Of a DNA stretch of 22,492 nucleotides, positions 7,640 through 14,938 are shown piece by piece. Location: positions 1 to 22,492 of the IMG/VR virus record IMGVR_UViG_3300009181_000381, one strand, 5' to 3'. Each line of letters starts with the position of its first letter. The stretch's first letter is position 1. The DNA comes from a virus. The notes beneath the pieces are model-generated. The model was not told where the DNA came from, ran no database searches, and saw only the letters and a list, made by a program, of their open reading frames with translations. The position numbers and the translations under genes were made by a program.

Positions 7640-7776
7640 AAGAGATGCAATAAGGGTAAATATGTAGTTGTCGTTGATGATAGTGATTTTGAATGGCTGA
7701 ATAGATTTAAGGAGAAGAATACAATAAATCCGCTAAATTTTATCATGGAGAATTTGCAAGATTGAATTTAATTTAA
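7636..7776 (+). pseudogene. Remnant of an HNH/AP2 homing endonuclease
   Basis: Both ends of a familiar protein survive. ATG 7636 gives MKEMQ then a stop; one base out of frame, 7652-7711 reads KGKYVVVVDDSDFEWLNRFK, the N-terminal signature of HNH endonucleases that carry an AP2 DNA-binding domain. In another frame, 7714-7776 reads EEYNKSAKFYHGEFARLNLI then TAA, the usual AP2 C-terminus of the same proteins. The catalytic middle is missing. So the gene has at least two frame breaks and a large deletion. Codons here (GTC, AGT, CCG) differ from the neighbours. It marks a former selfish insertion at the right edge of the glycosylation block. Confidence 0.75.
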
Positions 7777-7781
7777 TTTAC

Positions 7782-7796
7782 TATTTTTGTAATATG
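7782..7796 (+). promoter_or_regulatory. P2: TAnnTTTG element four bases before connector ATG
   Basis: TATTTTTG (7782-7789) matches TAnnTTTG, with TAAT then ATG at 7794. A TTG at 7762-7764 gives a 17-base spacer, within the range described for Flavobacterium-type promoters, and lies in the endonuclease remnant. This spacing supports ATG 7794 as the true start of the next gene, although that frame meets a TGA ten codons later. Confidence 0.55.
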
Positions 7797-8576
7797 GTTA
7801 TTGTACAAAAATCAGATTTTAATTGATTTCAATTATTAGCGAAATCAAATAACACCAATACTGTATTGCAGTCATATATTGACAGGTATGAAAAGTTGAC
7901 TATTTATCAATTATTGGGTGTTGATTTGGGAAAATTATTCATTGCTGATTTAATACCATCAACAATAACATTGGATGATCGCGGTGATTATGATGCATCA
8001 GTTGGAACATTTCCTGCAACAGGAGGATCAGGAACAGCAGGTGCAATAATGGAGGGTGACTATTGGACAATATCTGTTGCCGGCACATTGGGTACCACAG
8101 ATTATGTGGTTGGTGATCTGGTGTATGCATTGGATGATGCACCGGCACAAACACCAACTAATTGGGCAAAAAAGGAATTAAGATTCACAACCATTTATGA
8201 TGCATTCACATTGCAATCAGATGGTGATACCTATTATGGAAATGATTGGGCAAATTTTTGGGGGTATTGGTGTGGATCAGATTCCGGTGGGATTTATAAT
8301 TCCTATGGTATAAAGGATATTTTGGTGTCAATCATATATTATTATTATGTTGCAGGAACACAGGTAAAACAATCACAATCAGGTGCAGTATTAAACCAAA
8401 CAGAAACAGGTGATATTATGTCACCATTAAATGCATTCAGAACAGCAGAAATAAAATGGAATGAAATTCTGAACAGTATTGGCGCGGTGCAATGGTATTG
8501 CGCAATTTATGATCCTGATACATATCCGGAATACAGGGGTGTGATTTTTAAACCACAGTATTCTGCATTGTTATGA
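7794..8576 (+). CDS. Head-tail connector protein with in-frame TGA and inserted domain
   Basis: Read from ATG 7794 the frame gives MVIVQKSDFN, a TGA at 7824-7826, then FQLLAKSNNT...LQSYIDRYEKLTIYQLLGVDLGKLFIADL. That is the N-terminal pattern of Bacteroidota-phage connector proteins (SDF-x, then LQ-x-YID-x-YE...LLG), which runs across the stop. There is no ATG between the stop and residue 86, so an intact start would have to be non-ATG (TTG 7866 is one). Residues about 65-125 look like a tail-fibre domain inserted into the connector. The frame resumes with RFTTIYDAF and ends with SGAVLNQTE...YRGVIFKPQYSALL as expected. The protein should sit at the portal vertex. Either a mutated gene or readthrough. 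Confidence 0.65.
7986..8168 (+). other. Fibre-type domain inserted in the connector gene
   Basis: About 60 residues (YDASVGTFPATGGSGTAGAI, ISVAGTLGTTDYVVGD, DDAPAQTPTNWA) match a module I know from phage tail fibres, where it repeats as YDAS-x-GTYP-x-GGSGTAGAI...GD...V-x-GTLG...VGD-x-I...D-x-PGQT-x-x-NW. The connector sequence resumes on both sides without a gap. The match is from memory of the pattern, not a search. Confidence 0.5.
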
Positions 8577-8953
8577 TCCGGATACTGATAATGATGATGG
8601 TATTATTTGTTGCCTGTAAAAAGGAAACACCATTGCCTGATCCTGTAAAGGAAAAGGTGTACAATGTTACATTTACATCCTATTCAATAAGCAACAGATA
8701 TTGCATGGTGGTTAATGATACCATTAATCCATCAGGCCATTACATTTATATTGATGCAAATACATTTTCAATCACATTACCATTGTATGAAAAACAATTA
8801 GATCATAATGCTGTACTGTTTAATATTTTGATGTTACCACATGATTCATTATTTTTAAAAGCGGAAAGCAATGAAAGATCCACAGAAAAAGGATTTGGAT
8901 GGAATTGCAATTGCACCACACAATTATTACTACCATTACAAACATTAAAATAA
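8573..8953 (+). CDS. Small lipoprotein within the connector/tail operon
   Basis: A 126-residue protein with a short lipoprotein signal: MIR, hydrophobic ILIMMMVLFVA, then Cys15 (lipobox LFVAC), and KKE after the cysteine. In Bacteroidota, charged residues just after the lipidated Cys influence export to the cell surface; here they are mostly basic, so the final location is uncertain. The mature part is probably beta-rich (VYNVTFTSYSISNRYCMVV) with cysteines at C44, C112 and C114. Overlap with the connector stop (ATGA) and abutment with the next ATG make it part of the late operon. Phage lipoproteins are known to block superinfection (for example T5 Llp); that role is inference here. It could also be a virion component. 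Confidence 0.7.
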   Translation: MIRILIMMMVLFVACKKETPLPDPVKEKVYNVTFTSYSISNRYCMVVNDTINPSGHYIYIDANTFSITLPLYEKQLDHNAVLFNILMLPHDSLFLKAESNERSTEKGFGWNCNCTTQLLLPLQTLK

Positions 8954-9694
8954 ATGGCATATCTGGAATCATTGGTTGATATTATTGATGGCATTGTTAG
9001 TGGGTTAACATTTCCTGTTACAATTAAATCAGTTGTTGAAACAACTATTGTTACAGATGAAGGTGAAACCATTGATGTCTATGCGATAACAACATGTGAT
9101 ATTTATCATGCACAGCCATCATTTTATGTAACCATTGGTGGCCATTCATATCTGATTAGGCGCATTGATGCATCAACCAATGTGTTGTATGTTAGTGGAT
9201 CAGTATCAATAACTGCAACATCATTTAATCTATACACACCATACTTTTTTCATGGTGTTCCAATTGAGGTTGGTAATGAGTTGATGAACATTCCTGATGC
9301 TGTTGACAAAACACCAATGATCTGGTTGCATGAAAATTATTTGGAGGAAATAGATAGGAATCCAGAAAGCATTATTGAAAGGGTGTCATCATTCAGATTG
9401 TTTTTTTTGACACAGGCAAACAATGAATTGTGGTTGGTTGATACAGCATATGAAAATGCCATCATGCCAATGCGAAGGTTGTCTGAAATATTTATATCAG
9501 CATTAGAGGAGGCAACCGGAAGATTTGAAACGGATGATTTCAAATATGATGTTACCAATTATGCAAAGTTTGGTGTATACATATCCAACAAAGGTGTGTT
9601 GAAAAATATGTTTGTTGACAAGTTAGGAGGGTGTGAATTAGCAATGGATTTGCCAATCATAAAGGATTTAAGTTGTTGCGATTATTTGTGTTAA
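8954..9694 (+). CDS. Neck or tail-completion type structural protein
   Basis: A 246-residue protein between the connector and the tail-tube gene, the place of neck or tail-terminator proteins. The N-terminal half is beta-rich (VTIKSVVETTIVTDEGETIDVYAIT, FYVTIGGHSYLIRRID) with an OB- or jelly-like look. The C-terminal half, PMIWLHENYLEEIDRNPESIIERVSSFRLFFLTQ then MRRLSEIFISALE, is helical, and the last residues are Cys-rich (CELAMDLPIIKDLSCCDYLC). I recognise the type from Bacteroidota phages but not a named family. The start ATG directly follows the lipoprotein TAA. Confidence 0.6.
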   Translation: MAYLESLVDIIDGIVSGLTFPVTIKSVVETTIVTDEGETIDVYAITTCDIYHAQPSFYVTIGGHSYLIRRIDASTNVLYVSGSVSITATSFNLYTPYFFHGVPIEVGNELMNIPDAVDKTPMIWLHENYLEEIDRNPESIIERVSSFRLFFLTQANNELWLVDTAYENAIMPMRRLSEIFISALEEATGRFETDDFKYDVTNYAKFGVYISNKGVLKNMFVDKLGGCELAMDLPIIKDLSCCDYLC

Positions 9695-9762
9695 AAAATA
9701 AAATTAGGAATTAAAAAAAACATTTACATTTACATTATTAATCAAAACAAAAATTTAAAACT
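9695..9762 (+). promoter_or_regulatory. A-rich leader of the tail-tube gene
   Basis: 68 bases without a gene, over 80% A+T, containing AATCAAAACAAAAAT (9740-9754), almost the same as the capsid leader. It probably gives strong translation. I see no TAnnTTTG here. Confidence 0.35.
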
Positions 9763-10740
9763 ATGTCATGCGTTGGTTGTAGTTGCGATGCCGGTTTAAG
9801 TAACACAGGCACAGGGTGTACACCTATAATGCAGGTTGCCAGAAAAGTTATTTTGGTACCTGTTTATGATGTCTTAGGTAATAAAAATCGTGTGCTGTAT
9901 TCAGCAACATGGAATCAGGCATATTTTGATACGCGTTTGGATAATGATACTGCTGATGGTGACAAATGGACACCATTACCTGATATGAAAAATGTGGAGG
10001 ATGTGCGCGGTGATAATATCATGGAAACATTTGATGATCAATCCACAGTATTCATACAGGAAGCATCACGAAAATTCACAGGAATAATTGTTGGTGCATC
10101 AGGATCAGGATCAGCATCACCACAATTAAAGGGATACATTGAGCAGGCGCGATGTGTAAATGTTGGTGTTTATTTCGTTGACAAAAACGGAAATCTGATT
10201 GGCAAAAATTCATCTGATGGATTAGCATTGGAACCAATTGTTATTGATGAACAATCATTGTCAGTAATGTTGGTGAAAACAACAGATAAAACCATCCAAA
10301 AGTTACAGGTATCATTCAATTTTGACATCAATGAAAAGGATGAAGATTTGCGAATGATTGTTTGTGATGAATTAGGTGGTGCAGATTTACTTGCAATTCA
10401 AGGTGAATTGGAGGTGAATTGGGTATTTTCATCAATAACATCAACATCAATTACTGTTCGTTTATATACAAACTATGGCACACCAATTAATCCATTGGTT
10501 GTTACAGGAATGGCTGTTGATAATTTTTATTCATGGGTAACAAGTACAACGGCAAGGATCAGAAATACAACTGATTCTTCTGATGTGACAATAACCGGAT
10601 TAACAGAATCACCCAATGGAACCTATGCATTAACCTATGCATCACAAACAGTTGGTGATGTGTTGCAATTTTCAATGTCAGCATCTGGATTTGATTTCAA
10701 TGGAATGGAGGATGATCTTGTAACAATACCAATTTCGTAA
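9763..10740 (+). CDS. Probable major tail (tube) protein
   Basis: A 325-residue protein starting MSCVGCSCDAGLSNTGTGC (Cys 3, 6, 8 and 19), a Cys-rich start I associate with Bacteroidota-phage tail-tube proteins. The core (about 20-210) is beta-rich: ILVPVYDVLGNKNRV, FTGIIVGASGSGS, VNVGVYFVDKNGNLIG, LQVSFNFDINEKDEDLRMI. The C-terminal 110 residues (VFSSITSTSITVRLYTNYG...TGLTESPNGTYALTY) look like an added Ig-like domain, common as decoration of tail tubes. It has its own leader and terminator, as the capsid gene does, matching the high copy number of a tube. It sits before the tail-completion and tape-measure genes, as expected. Confidence 0.65.
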   Translation: MSCVGCSCDAGLSNTGTGCTPIMQVARKVILVPVYDVLGNKNRVLYSATWNQAYFDTRLDNDTADGDKWTPLPDMKNVEDVRGDNIMETFDDQSTVFIQEASRKFTGIIVGASGSGSASPQLKGYIEQARCVNVGVYFVDKNGNLIGKNSSDGLALEPIVIDEQSLSVMLVKTTDKTIQKLQVSFNFDINEKDEDLRMIVCDELGGADLLAIQGELEVNWVFSSITSTSITVRLYTNYGTPINPLVVTGMAVDNFYSWVTSTTARIRNTTDSSDVTITGLTESPNGTYALTYASQTVGDVLQFSMSASGFDFNGMEDDLVTIPIS

Positions 10741-10771
10741 AGTTTGTTTTTTATTGATAATTGCCATGATG

Positions 10772-10806
10772 ATGGCCATCTGAAAAGGTGGCCATTTTTA
10801 TTTTAT
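10772..10806 (+). terminator. T2: intrinsic terminator after the tail-tube gene
   Basis: A 10-bp stem ATGGCCATCT (10772-10781) with AGGTGGCCAT (10786-10795), one G-T wobble, closed by a GAAA (GNRA-type) tetraloop and followed by TTTTTATTTTA. It starts 31 bases after the tail-tube stop. The 3' arm and tail are identical to T1 over 19 bases. Its T-tract runs straight into promoter P3. Confidence 0.85.
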
Positions 10807-10818
10807 CTTTGCCAGATG
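10804..10818 (+). promoter_or_regulatory. P3: TAnnTTTG element four bases before tail-gene ATG
   Basis: TATCTTTG (10804-10811) is an exact TAnnTTTG, then CCAG, then ATG 10816. Same four-base spacing as P1 and P2. It overlaps the T-tract of T2, and no TTG lies at the usual -33 distance, so either promoter strength is low or a phage factor helps. Confidence 0.45.
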
Positions 10819-11280
10819 ATAATGTTTGGTGCAATAAAAAATGTATTAAAGAATGTGCGGAAATTGGATGGAAAAAAAATCCTGCATGACTCATTGGATA
10901 ACAGCCAAATTCAATCTGATATAATTGGGTTAAATACTGATGAACAATTATTCAAACAGGGTGTGTTTGCTGATGGGAAACCAACAGGTGATTATGCAAC
11001 CAATACAATTTATGGCACACCGGAATACAAAGGAAAGATCGAGAAAAACCAACCATATGATCACCTGACATTCAAAGATACAGGTGCATTTTATGGATCA
11101 TTTATATTTATAAATGGTCAGGATGGATTTGTGATTACAGCAAATACAAAAATACATGGTAAGGATTTGCAGGAAAGCAATGGAAAAATTGTAGGTTTAA
11201 CCGATGAAAGCATTTCAACAGTTAGGGGATGGGTTGCGCCAATATGTATTGCAAAAACTAAAGAAATATTATTTAAGTAA
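10816..11280 (+). CDS. Tail-completion-like protein (DTGxFYxSF motif)
   Basis: A 154-residue protein with KDTGAFYGSF near 93-102, then a beta segment (GFVITANTKI) and EESNGKIVGLTDES-like text. HK97 gp10-type minor head/tail proteins carry a comparable DTG-x(2-3)-S motif, so a tail-terminator or completion role is plausible; this is a motif resemblance only. I start it at ATG 10816, just after P3; ATG 10822 is also possible. An upstream ATG-less extension through T2 is not a gene. Its last 77 bases overlap the next gene in another frame. Confidence 0.55.
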   Translation: MIMFGAIKNVLKNVRKLDGKKILHDSLDNSQIQSDIIGLNTDEQLFKQGVFADGKPTGDYATNTIYGTPEYKGKIEKNQPYDHLTFKDTGAFYGSFIFINGQDGFVITANTKIHGKDLQESNGKIVGLTDESISTVRGWVAPICIAKTKEILFK

Positions 11281-11758
11281 ATGCTATTCATCCATTGATG
11301 AATTGCCAATATATTATTGGGATAAAATAATTGAAACACATAATGTTGCATTCCTGTTAAAAAAAAATTATAAACAGATGAATGTAAAAAGGGTGAATGC
11401 ATTATCAGAATATGTGTTGATCCAATATTGGAATGGCATCCAGAATGATTACATAAACAGATTTGGATTTTCAGAATCCTTTTTAGAAATATTCAGAAAG
11501 GAAAAACAGATTGCAAAGTTAACTGCAAAGTTGATAATAAGTGGTGATGCAACTGTGCAAACATTCATCAACATTGCTAAATTTGAAGCGGATCAATTAA
11601 GGAATAAGAATCTGCGCAAAATGGATATCTATGAAACCAAAACACAGTTGGAAAAATTAATGGGTTTTAAAATCAATATGTTTGAAACAACTGTTGCAGA
11701 ATTTTTTGGATACATAAACAGCGCGGAAAAAATAAACCAACAACATACCAATGGCTGA
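11204..11758 (+). CDS. Helical tail-assembly protein, possible tape-measure chaperone
   Basis: A 184-residue, mainly helical protein directly before the tape measure, where phages keep their tail-assembly chaperones (lambda gpG/gpGT position). Recognisable stretch: CYSSIDELPIYYWDKIIETHNVAFLL, seen in Bacteroidota phages at this place. Its frame opens at 11201, just after a stop, so ATG 11204 is the only ATG start before residue 59; this forces a 77-base overlap with the previous gene. Codon use in the overlap is normal in both frames. A frameshifted fusion with the upstream gene, as in gpGT, is possible but no slippery sequence is obvious. It overlaps the tape-measure gene by eight bases. Confidence 0.6.
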   Translation: MKAFQQLGDGLRQYVLQKLKKYYLSKCYSSIDELPIYYWDKIIETHNVAFLLKKNYKQMNVKRVNALSEYVLIQYWNGIQNDYINRFGFSESFLEIFRKEKQIAKLTAKLIISGDATVQTFINIAKFEADQLRNKNLRKMDIYETKTQLEKLMGFKINMFETTVAEFFGYINSAEKINQQHTNG

Positions 11759-14042
11759 AGATATAATTAAAAGTGAAGATATTATTGCGCCAAATGTATT
11801 TCAGCCAACCATTGATCAGGCCAAAGAATTGCAGTTGTGGTTGACAAAGTTGGAACAGGGATTCAAATCCATTGCACAAACAACGGCCGGTGGCATATCC
11901 AAAAATGATCCAACATCAATTGATGATCTGAAAAAGCAACAGGAATTAAATGAAAAGTTGGCCAAAACATTGGAAGGTTTAAACGATGTGCAAAAACAAA
12001 ATCTGATCATACAGGAAAAAATAAAACAGTTAACAACAGAAAGGAATAACAAGATAAAACAGGAAGTGATCCTAAGCACACAACTAAAGGGATCATTAGC
12101 ATCATTAAAAGCGGAATTAAATTTAATCAGTAATGCATGGAATAAGGCATCAGAATCAGAGAGGGGAAACGAAAATGTAACCGGATCATTAGCACAAAAA
12201 AAACGGATACTAACTGAACAGATTAAAAAGTTAGAATTTGCCACAGGAAGTTACAGCAGGAATGTAGGAAATTATACCAAATCATTTGTGACATTGGCCA
12301 AAGGATTGGGAGGCATCACAGGTATTGTTGGTGCATTAGGTAATGCCATTGGATTTAATACTGATGCCATTCAGAATGCATCAGCCATTGCACATGAATT
12401 TGTTGCATTCTCAAAGAATGTAAAACATGCAAAGGAATTGGAAACTGTTGCAACAGAAACAAATACTGTTGCACAGGAAACCAATACTGTTGTAACCAAT
12501 ACATCAACAAAGGCCACAGGTGTTTATGGTGTGGCATTAACTGTTGTGTCTGGAATTGCAAGGGCAACAGGTTTATCAATGGCGGTATCATGGGCATTAG
12601 CAACAGCAGGGATATCAGTATTGATTGCCGGCATTGTTGCATTAACAGTTTATTTGAAACACCAGAGAGAGGAAACGGAAGCATTGGCAGAAAAGGAAAA
12701 GGCATTGCAACAGGGCAGGGATTCCAGAGCAGTAAAAAGGGATGCACAGGATCAGATAGAGTTGGATAATATGCAATTCAAATTGGATCGGAGAAAAAAA
12801 GAGGGTGCAACATTGGAGGAAATCAATCAATTGGAAAATCAATTGTTGGATATAAAAATCAGGCAGAATGCGGAGGATGAAATAAAATTCAGACATCCAA
12901 CTGATGATGATGGATTGAAAAAATATCAGGATATTTTGGTGGAGGGCAACAAACTACAAAATGAACAAATCCTGCTGAATGTAAAAGAGGCGAAAACAAT
13001 AAAAGAAAAAAACAAAGAAAAAGAAAAGGAAGTTGATTTGGAGTTGCAGGAATTGGAGTTGAATTATAAGTTGAGAAAACAGGGTGAGGAGGAAAATAAA
13101 TTGTGGAAATCATCACACACTAACATGGCTGTTGTCATTAACGACACAAAAATGTTAACCACAGAATATGACAGGTTGAATAAAACAAGGGCAGGATTAA
13201 TTGGTGATAAATCAAAGTCTGCAAAGGCATCATCAGAAAAGGATTTGGATGAGGAACAGAAAAAGAATTTGAAAAGAATTGAGGATGAAAAAAAAATGGA
13301 GGAAACAATATTCAAAGCATATGCAGATCGTATAATTAAACAAAGGGAAGTTAATGCACAGGAATTATCTGAAATTGAAAGGGGTATTGATGCACAGATG
13401 CAATTGGCTGTTAATGGCCAAAAAAACACATTGGATTTTATGTTGCGCCAAAGGGCAGAGGCATTGGAAAAACAAAAGGCATTAGAAAAAAAGGCCAACC
13501 GACAAAAGGAGGCACAGCAGATTGCGGAATTATTTTTGGAATTTATGAAAGTTTATGCAGGAAAGGATGGTGGATTTGGTGCATCAGCAAAGGCATTAGC
13601 ACAAACAGTTATTGCAAAAGGTATTGCATCAGCAATATCCGGAACATATCATGATGGAACAGATGACACAGGTGATGGTGGAAACATGGATAACAAAGGT
13701 GGTATGTTGGCTGCATTGCACCCACATGAGGGGGTTGTAACCAGATCAGCCAATGAGAAATACAAAGGTGTGGTAAATGCATTGAACACCGGCACATTGG
13801 ATGAATATTTCCGCATGAATTATAATTTAACAGATAGATCAAAATCACAGATTGTTAATGATGCACAAAATATTATGCTATCAAATAAAATTGATCAGTT
13901 GATTGGTGTGGTTAAAAACAAAACTGAATGGCAGATATCAGAAAATTTGTTTGGTGAATTAATAAAGGTGAAAAAGCAAAATGGAATTGTGCAACATACA
14001 ACAGTAAAAAGTTCACCAATAATTAAAAGGAATATCAACTGA
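11751..14042 (+). CDS. Tail tape measure protein
   Basis: At 763 residues the second-largest reading frame here after the 825-codon frame at 16331, with tape-measure architecture: an N-terminal coiled coil (55-165, rich in K/E/Q/L), a hydrophobic part (181-201 and 258-302, the second with several potential membrane helices), a long charged coiled coil (305-600), then a glycine-rich end (GTDDTGDGGNMDNKGGMLAALHPHEGVVTRSANEKYKGVV near 635-675), a tail seen in Bacteroidota tape measures. With about 0.15 nm per residue the tail would be near 110 nm, suggesting a siphovirus. The protein sets tail length and probably helps DNA cross the inner membrane. It ends by one-base overlap (TGATG) with the next gene. 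Confidence 0.85.
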   Translation: MAEDIIKSEDIIAPNVFQPTIDQAKELQLWLTKLEQGFKSIAQTTAGGISKNDPTSIDDLKKQQELNEKLAKTLEGLNDVQKQNLIIQEKIKQLTTERNNKIKQEVILSTQLKGSLASLKAELNLISNAWNKASESERGNENVTGSLAQKKRILTEQIKKLEFATGSYSRNVGNYTKSFVTLAKGLGGITGIVGALGNAIGFNTDAIQNASAIAHEFVAFSKNVKHAKELETVATETNTVAQETNTVVTNTSTKATGVYGVALTVVSGIARATGLSMAVSWALATAGISVLIAGIVALTVYLKHQREETEALAEKEKALQQGRDSRAVKRDAQDQIELDNMQFKLDRRKKEGATLEEINQLENQLLDIKIRQNAEDEIKFRHPTDDDGLKKYQDILVEGNKLQNEQILLNVKEAKTIKEKNKEKEKEVDLELQELELNYKLRKQGEEENKLWKSSHTNMAVVINDTKMLTTEYDRLNKTRAGLIGDKSKSAKASSEKDLDEEQKKNLKRIEDEKKMEETIFKAYADRIIKQREVNAQELSEIERGIDAQMQLAVNGQKNTLDFMLRQRAEALEKQKALEKKANRQKEAQQIAELFLEFMKVYAGKDGGFGASAKALAQTVIAKGIASAISGTYHDGTDDTGDGGNMDNKGGMLAALHPHEGVVTRSANEKYKGVVNALNTGTLDEYFRMNYNLTDRSKSQIVNDAQNIMLSNKIDQLIGVVKNKTEWQISENLFGELIKVKKQNGIVQHTTVKSSPIIKRNIN

Positions 14043-14938
14043 TGGATTATCAATTCAGTATTGATTTTGGATCAGAATATGTTGTGGTGGCACAACCATT
14101 AAATCATTCAGCAATAAAAATTGATGTTGATTTCACATCCGGATCACCATCAGCATCAGTATCATCCATTGCATTTGAATGGGTTGGTGATACAGCAGAA
14201 AAAATAAATACCTATGTGCAACAGGGTTTGTCCGGTGGGCGTGGAATTTATGAGGGGTTAGGATTGCGCATTGATGCCTGCAATCAATCCATTGGTTTTG
14301 ATCTGGTGTTGGATTTGGCGCATAGTGAAACACGAATTGAATGTGATAGGGTAAGTTGTCCAATCATTGAGGCCGGCAGAATTGATTGGATGAATGACAT
14401 TGCAGGATCATTCACATTCTGGTATTTGGCCACACCAATAACAGATGGTGGTGCAGGAATCATAACTGCATCAGATTACAAAGCCACACCATATGTGATA
14501 ACAGAATTACCACAGTACACACAGGTGATCACATTATCAATATCCACATTGTTAATAATATGGCAAACCATTCAGTTGGTGCAGGACATATCAGATTTGA
14601 TTGAAAAAATTATTGGTGACATTTCAGATTTAACCACACAAGTGGGTACAAACATTGGAACATTGATTGTTGACATTTTGATATTGGTTGGCACAGTTGC
14701 ATATACTTACTTAGTTGTAAAGGCATTGATACAATTAATACAGGAAATTGTGGACAATATCATACAGCGCAAAAAATATAAATTGTGTATGCGAATTGAT
14801 GATTTATTCAGAAAGGGATGTCAATACCTAAATCTGAATTTTTCATCGTCAATATTTTCACCATCATCAATTTATTATGATGCCACATGGATGCCACAAA
14901 AAATTGTACAGCCAAATTTAAATTATCAGGCATTTTAA
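14042..14938 (+). CDS. Baseplate-type tail protein, N-terminal part (before in-frame TAA)
   Basis: 298 residues from ATG 14042 to TAA 14936-14938. The start is beta-rich (YQFSIDFGSEYVVVAQPLNHSAIKIDVDF), followed by two strongly hydrophobic helices (about 163-181 and 205-233), then FRKGCQYLNLNFSSSIFSPSSIYYDATWM. The next 90 bases stay open in the same frame and lead into the gene at 15029, so one protein of about 669 residues seems to have been split. The position after the tape measure fits a baseplate hub or distal tail role; the helices might enter the host membrane. Named family not recognised. Confidence 0.65.
   Translation: MDYQFSIDFGSEYVVVAQPLNHSAIKIDVDFTSGSPSASVSSIAFEWVGDTAEKINTYVQQGLSGGRGIYEGLGLRIDACNQSIGFDLVLDLAHSETRIECDRVSCPIIEAGRIDWMNDIAGSFTFWYLATPITDGGAGIITASDYKATPYVITELPQYTQVITLSISTLLIIWQTIQLVQDISDLIEKIIGDISDLTTQVGTNIGTLIVDILILVGTVAYTYLVVKALIQLIQEIVDNIIQRKKYKLCMRIDDLFRKGCQYLNLNFSSSIFSPSSIYYDATWMPQKIVQPNLNYQAF

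Noticed and set aside
10744-10815. Upstream extension of the tail gene at 10816 through the T2 hairpin
   Set aside because: The extension would read through the terminator stem and T-tract, gives unlikely protein sequence, and ATG 10816 sits at the right distance from P3.
13064-13498. A 144-residue minus-strand reading frame opposite the tape measure gene, with others opposite the terminal tail genes
   Set aside because: It lies fully opposite a clear gene, is low-complexity (Phe/Ser-rich, from Lys/Glu/Ala codons read backward), has no promoter and shows no family pattern. Such shadows are expected with this codon bias.
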